Source of the DNA: CAVWGP01 sp963754645 | Lineage (GTDB): Bacteria; Pseudomonadota; Alphaproteobacteria; Bin65 | Length of the DNA stretch: 42,651 nucleotides | Direction: 5' to 3' | Assembly (NCBI GenBank): GCA_963754645.1 | Contig: CAVWGP010000009.1 | Coordinates: forward strand, 1 to 42,651 | In this document: piece by piece, positions 37,134-42,651 of the stretch | Layout of the letters: the number at the start of each line of letters is the position of its first letter | Position numbering within the stretch: the stretch's first letter is position 1 | Translations under genes and position numbers: made by a program | Notes under the pieces: model-generated | Seen by the model: the letters and a program-made list of their open reading frames with translations, nothing else | What the model was told of the DNA's origin: nothing | Databases searched by the model: none

Positions 37134-38512
37134 CTAACGCACCGGCCATGGAATATCGAGCCGCATGCCGGCGCGTCCGATCCAGGCCTTGCCGGCCGCG
37201 ATCACGTCGCGCGTCACCTTCGCCTCGTCCACCGTCAGGATTTCGCGGTCGCGCATGACGATCTTGCCGTCGATGACGACGGTCTGCACATGCTGCCGTC
37301 GGCGGCATAGACCATGCTGCGCACCGGATCGAGATTGGGGTGCCAGCTAGGTCGCTCATGTCGACGACGACGAGATGGGCGCGCTTGCCGGCTTGGAGCG
37401 AGCCGATCTGGTCGTCCCACAGGCAGGCGCGCGCGCCGTCGATCGTCGCCATTTCGAGCGCCTTGTAGGCGCCCATGATGGTCGCGTCGGCGAATTGTCG
37501 CGATGCGCGCAGGCCGCGAGATACATGACGCGGATCATGTCGAGGAAGCGGCCCGCCGTCGCCGAATGGGTGCCGAGCGATATCGTCAAGCCGCGGTCGA
37601 TCATCTGCTTCATCATGCGCTGGCCGACGACGCCTAGGCGCCGTGCATCGAGGCCGAGGGGCAATGCGCGATCTTCACGTCGTGCCGCTTCAGCCAATCG
37701 ATTTCGCGTTCGTTCGGATAGCCCATGTGAACGAGATAGAGGTTCGGCCCGAACAGCCCGAGATCGTAGAAGCGTTCGAGCGAGCGCTTGCCGAAGCGTT
37801 CCTGAATACCCTCGTTCTCGCCGGCCACCGCCGCCGCGTGGGCATGAATGCCGACCTTGTATTTGTCGGCCAGCGCCTTGATCGCGCGGCACAGCTCGTC
37901 GCTGACGTTGAACACGTAGCGCAGGCTGAACCAGCAGCGCAGGCGGCCGTCGGCGGCGCCGTTCCATTTGTTCACCGCGGCCTCGCCCTCGCGTAGATTG
38001 GTGTCGAGGGTCTCGAACAGCGTTTCCGGCAGCGGCGTGCCCTGGTCGGCGATGTCGCGCGTCGAGCGGTTGAGGATGCCGCGAATGCCCACATCGGTCG
38101 CGGCCCGCGCCAGCGCGTCGGTGTGGTAGCCGCCCGGCTCGTTGAAGCAGGTCGTGCCCGATTTGATCATCTGCACGTAATTGCCGAGCGCGCCGGTGTA
38201 GGCTTCCTCGGCGCGGACATGGGTCTCGTAGGGATAAACTCGCTTGTAGAGCCAGGTCATGATATCGACGTCGTCGCCGATGCCTTTCGACAGGAATTGA
38301 AAGGCGTGATTGTGGCCGTCGATCAGGCCGGGCATGACGAGCTTGCCGCCGGCGTCGATCACCGTGTCGGCGCGGTGCTTCGCCAGCACGTCCGCGGTGC
38401 GGCCGACGGCGACGATGTCGCGTCCCTCCACGGCCACGGCGCCGTCGGAGAAAATCTGCCGCTTGCCGTCCATGGTGACGACATAGCCGTTGGCGACGAT
38501 CAGGCTGGCCAT
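37134..38512 (-). CDS. Amidohydrolase, cytosine-deaminase/chlorohydrolase type (several frameshifts)
   Basis: A metal-dependent hydrolase of about 459 residues: MASLIVANGYVVTMDGKRQI, the first metal pair in GLIDGHNHAFQ, His in GIHAHAAAV and LVHMGYPNE, then GTHSATAGRFLDM, GAYKALEMATIDGARAC and a final LDIPWPVR. The family deaminates or dechlorinates N-heterocycles (TrzN/AtzA/SsnA-like). At least four frame changes are needed, near 37635, 37497, 37348 and 37298; the first is fixed by adding one C to a CC pair. Where the family has GTDS, this reads GTHS, so a metal-binding Asp seems replaced by His. GGAGGGG precedes the ATG at 38512. It lies between the ABC ATPase and the M20 gene in one operon. 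Confidence 0.8.
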
Positions 38513-38538
38513 GGCGATCCCCTCCGCATCGTTGCCGT

Positions 38539-39348
38539 TCAAGCGCCGACGCCGAGCAGGCCGCGCAAATGCTGGGCGTGTTCCTGGAAGCGCGGCAGCA
38601 TGCGGGCGGCGGAATTGCGCGGCCGCGCCAAGTCGATGCGTAGATCCTCGACCACCTTCGCCGGACGCGCCGAGAGCACGATGACGCGATCCGACAGCAG
38701 CACGGCCTCGTCGATCGAGTGCGTGACGAAGACGACGGTCTTGTGCGTTTCGGCCCAGATGCGCAGCAGCTCGGACTGCATCACTTCGCGGGTCAGGGCG
38801 TCGAGCGCGCCGAAGGGCTCGTCCATCAGCAATAGGCCGGGATCGTGGATCAGCGCGCGGCAGATCGAAACCCGCTGCTGCATGCCGCCCGAAAGCTCGT
38901 TGGGCAGCTTGCGCTCGAAACCCTGCAGCCCGACCATGGCCAAAAGCGCGCGCGCCTTTTCGACATAGTCGCGGCGCGGCAGATCGAGCACCTCGATCGG
39001 CAGCAGCACGTTGTCGAGAATGCGCCGCCACGGCGGCAGCGCCGCGGTTTGGAACACCATGCCGGCGCCGAGTTGCGGGCCCGCGACCGGCTTGCCGGCC
39101 AGCCGCACTTCGCCGCCGGAATAGGGCACGACGCCGAGGATGATCTTGAGCAGCGTGCTCTTGCCGCAGCCCGAGGGGCCGACGATCGAAACGAACTCGC
39201 CCTTGCGCACCGCGAAATCGATGCCGTCGAGCGCGTTCAGCGCGCCGTCGCGCGTGTCGTAGATTTTTTTCAGGCCGATGAATTCCAGATGATGGCGCGG
39301 CGCCGTCGCCGGCGCGCGCTCGCTTTGGAGGTTCGGCTGGGAGCTCAT
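38539..39348 (-). CDS. ABC transporter ATP-binding protein, NitT/TauT type
   Basis: A 269-residue ATPase of the nitrate/taurine/sulfonate/pyrimidine importer class, with Walker A GPSGCGKST, a Q-loop (MVFQTAALPPW), signature LSGGMQQRVSICRAL, Walker B LLLMDEPFGALDALTREVMQ and the class hallmark FVTHSIDEAVLLSDRVIVLS. The ATG at 39348 gives standard length and no break. It heads the minus-strand operon with the amidohydrolase and M20 hydrolase. The matching binding protein and permease are on the opposite strand, 144 bp away, so the transporter is split between two divergent operons. Confidence 0.92.
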   Translation of the reverse strand: MSSQPNLQSERAPATAPRHHLEFIGLKKIYDTRDGALNALDGIDFAVRKGEFVSIVGPSGCGKSTLLKIILGVVPYSGGEVRLAGKPVAGPQLGAGMVFQTAALPPWRRILDNVLLPIEVLDLPRRDYVEKARALLAMVGLQGFERKLPNELSGGMQQRVSICRALIHDPGLLLMDEPFGALDALTREVMQSELLRIWAETHKTVVFVTHSIDEAVLLSDRVIVLSARPAKVVEDLRIDLARPRNSAARMLPRFQEHAQHLRGLLGVGA

Positions 39349-39380
39349 GGGATGGCCCGGCGCCTTGCTTGCGAAGCTTC

Positions 39381-39396
39381 GTCTTGCATGTAAGAC
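39381..39396. promoter_or_regulatory. 16-bp palindrome in the divergent ABC promoter
   Basis: GTCTTGCATGTAAGAC is a palindrome with a single mismatched pair, placed 32 bp before the ATPase start and 96 bp before the binding-protein start. Inverted repeats with a TTGCATGCAA-like centre are typical of GntR/FadR-subfamily operators. The regulator gene is not in this window. Control of both operons is inferred from its central position. Confidence 0.5.
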
Positions 39397-39492
39397 TGAC
39401 AATCGACAAGGCGGCCGGCATCCGCAACAGTTTTTTGCAGGCGCGTCTCGCCGCCTGGGCGCGCGCAGTTTCCATGACTGAGGGGGACCGAC

Positions 39493-40472
39493 ATGACACG
39501 CAAGTTCGGACGCAGTTTGCTGCTGGCGACGGGCGCCACGCTGATTTGGGCGGCGGCGCTCGCCGCGCAAACCAAGGTCACGATGTATCTCGATTTTCTG
39601 GTCAACGGCTATCACTCGCCGTTCTACGTCGCGAAGGAGAAGGGCTGGTACAAGGAAGCGGGCCTCAACGTCACGATTTCGCCGGGCAAGGGCACGGCGG
39701 ATTCGATCAAGACGGCGGGCACCGGAAACGCCGAGTTCGGCTTCCCCGATTTCGGCGCGCTGGCCAAGGCCGTGTCCGAGGGCGTGCCGCTGACCGCCGT
39801 CGCCGCCTTCGTCCACGACACGCCGTCGGGCATCATCAGTTTCGCCGACAAGCCGGTGAAGACGCCGAAGGATCTCGAGGGCAAAACCTTGGCGGTGGCC
39901 CCCTTCGGCGCCACAGCCATCATGCTGCCCGCTTTCGCCAAGCTGTCGAATGTCGACATGGGCAAGGTGAAAACCGTGACCTACAATTTCGGCGCCATGG
40001 TGCCGAGCTTCCTGACCGGCAAGGTCGATGCCACGATCGGCTATTATTTCGGCGAATATCTTGCGGCGCGCACCAAATCGAAAAACAAGCCCGTGGTCTG
40101 GCTGCATCTCGCCAGCTTCGGCATCAAGACCTACGCCAACGGCATCGCGGTGAACAACGATTTCCTGGGAAGAATCCGAAAGCGGTCGAAGCCTTCGTCA
40201 AAACGTCGCTGCGCGGCCTCGAATACGCCTACAAGAACGTCGACAAGTCCGCCGGCTACGCCGCCAAGCACACCGAAACGCCGAAGGCGCTGTTGAAAGA
40301 ACAGCTCACCCTCGCGCTTGAGCTGATGGACACGGCCGAGGCGCGCCAGGCGGGCTACGGCGTCATGACCAAGGAAAAATGGAACACGACCCAGCGCCTG
40401 CAGGTCGAGTATGGCGGGCAGAAGGCAGCGGTCCCGGACGACAAGCTGTGGACCAACAAATTCATCAAATAG
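39493..40472 (+). CDS. NMT1/THI5-like ABC solute-binding protein (one frameshift)
   Basis: A periplasmic binding protein of about 326 residues, with a signal peptide (KFGRSLLLATGATLIWAAAL) and the NMT1-family opening KVTMYLDFLVNGYHSPFYVA then KEKGWYKEAGLNVTISPGKG. Relatives bind hydroxymethylpyrimidine, formylaminopyrimidine, sulfonates or riboflavin-like compounds. One base is missing near 40170 (NDFLG continues as KNPKAVEAFVKTSLRGLEYA in another frame), consistent with 980 nt = 326 codons + 2. It leads the plus-strand operon, opposite the ATPase gene. The ligand is unknown, but the linked amidohydrolase favours an N-rich ring compound. Confidence 0.87.
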
Positions 40473-40546
40473 AAGGCGGGCGGGGCGCGCTCGCGGCCGC
40501 GATTTCGCGCGCGTTCACGCGCGCGCTCCGCGGCACCTAGCGCCCG

Positions 40547-41311
40547 ATGCGGAAGGCTTTCGACCGCCTGCTGCCCGGGCTTTTTTTCGTCGGACTGCTG
40601 GCCGCATGGCAGCTCGCCTGCGACCTGTTCAAGGTGCAGGCTTTCCTGCTGCCCTCGCCGCTCGATATCGTCGGCAAAATCGCGGAAATTCCCGACCGCC
40701 TGCTGCTGCATACGCTCGCGACCTTGCGCGAGGTCGTGATCGGCTTTGCCGCCGCCACCGCGGGCGGAATACCTCCTCGCCGCCACCGCGCATTCGCGCG
40801 TCCTGTCGCGCACCGTGCTACCGCTCCTGGTCATGTCGCAAACCGTGCCGACCATCGCGATCGCGCCGATCCTGGTGATCTGGTTCGGCCCGGGCGAGGC
40901 GGCGCGCCTGATCGTGGTTTTTATGATCGCGTTTTTCCCCATCGTCGTGAACACGACGGCCGGGCTGCTGCGCGTCAACGAGGAGTTGATCGATCTGGTG
41001 CGCGGCCTCAACGCCTCGCGCTGGAAGATTTTCACCAAGATCCGCCTGCCCAACGCGCTGCCGCATATTTTCACCGGCATGCGCATTTCCATCGCGCTCT
41101 CGGTGATCGGCTCGGTCGTCGGCGAGTTCGTCGCCGCGACCGAGGGCCTGGGCTACCTGATCTTCTCGGCCAACACCAATCTCGACACCAAGCTGGCGTT
41201 CGCCGCCGTCGTCCTGCTGGCGGCGATGGGCATCGTGCTGTTCCAGATCGTGCGCCTGGCGCAGCGGCTCCTGGTGCCGCGGCGAAGGATTCGCGCGTCA
41301 CCGGCGCGTGA
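40547..41311 (+). CDS. ABC transporter permease, NitT/TauT type (two frameshifts)
   Basis: A permease of about 254 residues with the class features FLLPSPLDIVGKIAEIPDRL, SQTVPTIAIAPILVIWFG, the EAA loop LIDLVRGLNASRWKIFTKIR and IGSVVGEFVAATEGLGYLIF. The frame changes near 40766, where a few residues of the second helix region appear missing (GFAAATAGG, then YLLAATAHSRVL), and returns near 41283 to end at TGA 41309-41311. It follows the binding-protein gene by 74 bp and would work with the ATPase at 38539. If the lesions are real, the importer is dead. Confidence 0.82.
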   Translation: MRKAFDRLLPGLFFVGLLAAWQLACDLFKVQAFLLPSPLDIVGKIAEIPDRLLLHTLATLREVVIGFAAATAGGIPPRRHRAFARPVAHRATAPGHVANRADHRDRADPGDLVRPGRGGAPDRGFYDRVFPHRREHDGRAAARQRGVDRSGARPQRLALEDFHQDPPAQRAAAYFHRHAHFHRALGDRLGRRRVRRRDRGPGLPDLLGQHQSRHQAGVRRRRPAGGDGHRAVPDRAPGAAAPGAAAKDSRVTGA

Positions 41312-41315
41312 CGCC

Positions 41316-42302
41316 GTGGCCGCGCTCCGTCTCTCTATTGTCAGCGACGATTACGACCGCATTCAGGCGTTGAAGGAACGGCGCCGTCGCCATCGCGGGC
41401 GCCGGCGCGCTCGACTACGTCACCCTCGATCCCGGCTCGACCTTCCAGCGCCTGTTCCGCAACCACGAATTCGACATCGCCGAAATGTCGTTCAGCACCT
41501 ACATGCTGGCGCTGTCGCAGGGCGATTTTCCCTATCGCGCCATTCCGGTGTTTCTGTCGCGCGTCTTTCCGCACGGCTCGATCTATGCGCGGACCGATCG
41601 CGGCATTCGCGCGCCGGCCGATTTGCAGGGGGCGCCTGGTCGGCGTGCCGAGCTATCACTTCACGCGCGGCCTCGCGGTGCGCGGCATGCTGCAAGACGA
41701 ATACGGCGTCGCACCCGGCGAAATAAAATGGCGTGCGGCGGCGTCGATAGACCGGAGGATTTGAGCTACGTCGCCAAGCCGAACCCGTCCGGCGTCGAGA
41801 TCGAATACCTCGTCGCCGACCGGCATCTCGGCGCCGAGCTGGCGGCGGGCCGCATCGACGCCATCGTGTCCTATCGCGATCCGCAAGTGCTGTGGGACGG
41901 CACAACACATCGACCGCCTGTTCGGCGATTTCCGCGCCGCCGAGCAGGACTGGTACCGGCGCACGAAATGTTTCCCGCGATGCATCTGGTCGGCATCCGC
42001 GAGTTGCTGATCGAGCGCCACCCCTGGCTGCCGCTCGCCGCGTGCCGCGCCTTCGAGGCCGCCAAGGCGGCGTGCCTGCCGCGCCTGCTCCCCATGCGCT
42101 CAAGGTCACCTTGCCCTGGCTCGTCGCCCAGGCGCGCGCCACGATCGATCTCATGGGGCCGGACTATTGGCCTGACGGCATCGCCAAGAACCGGCACATG
42201 ATCGAAACCCAGGCGCGCTGGTCGCTCGAGAAGGGCCTCGCCGCGCGATTGTTCACGCCGGCGGACTTGTTTGCCGAAAGCACGCTGGAGTGGACGCCGT
42301 GA
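41316..42302 (+). CDS. 4,5-dihydroxyphthalate decarboxylase-like protein (multiple frameshifts)
   Basis: A protein of about 328 residues resembling Pht5-type proteins throughout: LRLSIVSDDYDRIQALK, FRNHEFDIAEMSFSTYMLAL, YRAIPVFLSRVFPHGSIYAR, GMLQDEYGVAP, FPAMHLVGIRELLIERHPWL and DLMGPDYWPDGIAKNRHMIE. The family shares a periplasmic-binding-protein fold, and members in ABC operons probably bind ligands rather than decarboxylate. About six frame changes are needed (near 41377, 41632, 41737, 41903, 41968 and 42090); that at 41632 is one extra G in a G5 run. The GTG start at 41316 is four bases after the permease stop. Confidence 0.8.
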
Positions 42303-42394
42303 AGCGGCGGCGCAGGGCCGCGGGGCGGTCGCCGCGCTCGCCGATCCGCCGGCGCGGCTGACTTACGATGTTCACGCGAGGACTCTGATAGGCT

Positions 42395-42475
42395 GCAAAA
42401 TGGCTGTGTATCGCGGTCGAATACTCGGACAATGACGCGTTGGTCGTCACAGCCTACCTGACCGACAAACCCTAG
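42395..42475 (+). pseudogene. 3' fragment of a DUF4258/toxin-like gene
   Basis: The frame reads WLCIAVEYSDNDALVVTAYL, then TDKP and a stop at 42475, typical of the end of small DUF4258 proteins often paired with DUF2283 proteins. Stops (TGA, TAG) at 42386-42391 close the frame upstream, so only the end is visible; an indel may hide the rest. It lies 14 bp before the DUF2283 gene, the usual order of that pair. Confidence 0.5.
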
Positions 42476-42489
42476 GACGGAGAAAACCT

Positions 42490-42651
42490 ATGGCCGGCAA
42501 AATAATGCTGCGGTTCGACGCCGAAGCCGATTTCCTGGAAGTGCGTTTCTCCGACGATGCTGGCTTCGAAAAAGAAACCGCGCACGACGCCGTCATGGAA
42601 CGTGTCGATGCCCAAGGAAACGTGATCGGCTTCAGCATTCTCGGTGTCAGC
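42490..42651 (+). CDS. DUF2283 family protein, cut by the window end
   Basis: ATG 42490, with GGAG upstream, opens 54 visible residues (AGKIMLRFDAEADFLEVRFS, VMERVDAQGNVIGFSILGVS) that fit DUF2283, a small beta-rich domain found beside DUF4258 or RelE-like genes and suspected to be an antitoxin. Only the last few residues should be missing. No function is established. Confidence 0.75.
   Translation, partial: MAGKIMLRFDAEADFLEVRFSDDAGFEKETAHDAVMERVDAQGNVIGFSILGVS

Overview
The window is GC-rich chromosomal DNA with densely packed genes, and it most likely comes from an alphaproteobacterium, probably an environmental or metagenome-derived lineage. Supporting signs are a DUF4167 protein (a family typical of Alphaproteobacteria), a class I polyhydroxyalkanoate synthase, a TAT-type dipeptide/oligopeptide ABC operon, GcvA-type LysR and Acg-type nitroreductase genes, and a CtrA-like TTAA box. 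I see no rRNA, tRNA, CRISPR array, phage or insertion-sequence transposase. The functional calls rest on motifs read by eye, not on a database search.

Layout. 0-4.2 kb: an ABC exporter, a small YXWGXW-repeat secreted protein, a GNAT/DUF2917 pair and a divergent LysR regulator. 4.4-10.2 kb: a complete family-5 peptide ABC importer operon (binding protein, two permeases, two ATPases), interrupted by an odd inverted array of 9-bp repeats. 10.3-15.1 kb: a single-domain response regulator followed by a very large membrane hybrid histidine kinase with five PAS domains, four of them in tandem. 15.3-18.8 kb: DUF4167, an RNA 5-methyluridine methyltransferase-like gene and tlyA, all on the minus strand. 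18.8-19.5 kb: an MNT/HEPN toxin-antitoxin pair whose HEPN reading frame holds a stop codon. 19.5-23.6 kb: a pirin-MATE operon and a divergent 579-aa protein with an SMI1/KNR4-like C-terminus. 23.9-26.6 kb: a MarR/Acg-nitroreductase operon facing an epimerase gene across a palindromic operator. 26.6-28.5 kb: phaC. 28.5-31.8 kb: an orphan HicB, a leuA-like fragment, an unknown secreted protein, a class V aminotransferase and a TspO-like membrane protein. 31.9-34.6 kb: a quinone oxidoreductase gene flanked by two broken copies of itself, with a HIRAN-like gene and a cytochrome c in between. 34.8-42.3 kb: a CDF metal transporter, then a bidirectional uptake/hydrolysis cluster. On the minus strand it carries an ABC ATPase, an amidohydrolase and an M20 hydrolase. 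On the plus strand it carries an NMT1-like binding protein, an ABC permease and a dihydroxyphthalate-decarboxylase-like protein. The two halves share a 144-bp divergent promoter with a near-perfect 16-bp palindrome. The end of the window holds a DUF4258-like fragment and the start of a DUF2283 gene.

Two features stand out at larger scale. First, about a dozen otherwise well-conserved genes carry small frameshifts, and these crowd into the last 6 kb. Several sit in or beside short G or C runs, so sequencing or assembly error is as likely as real decay. Second, intergenic spaces hold several families of inverted-repeat elements. The most coherent candidate for a little-described system is the divergent transport/hydrolysis cluster at 35.9-42.3 kb.
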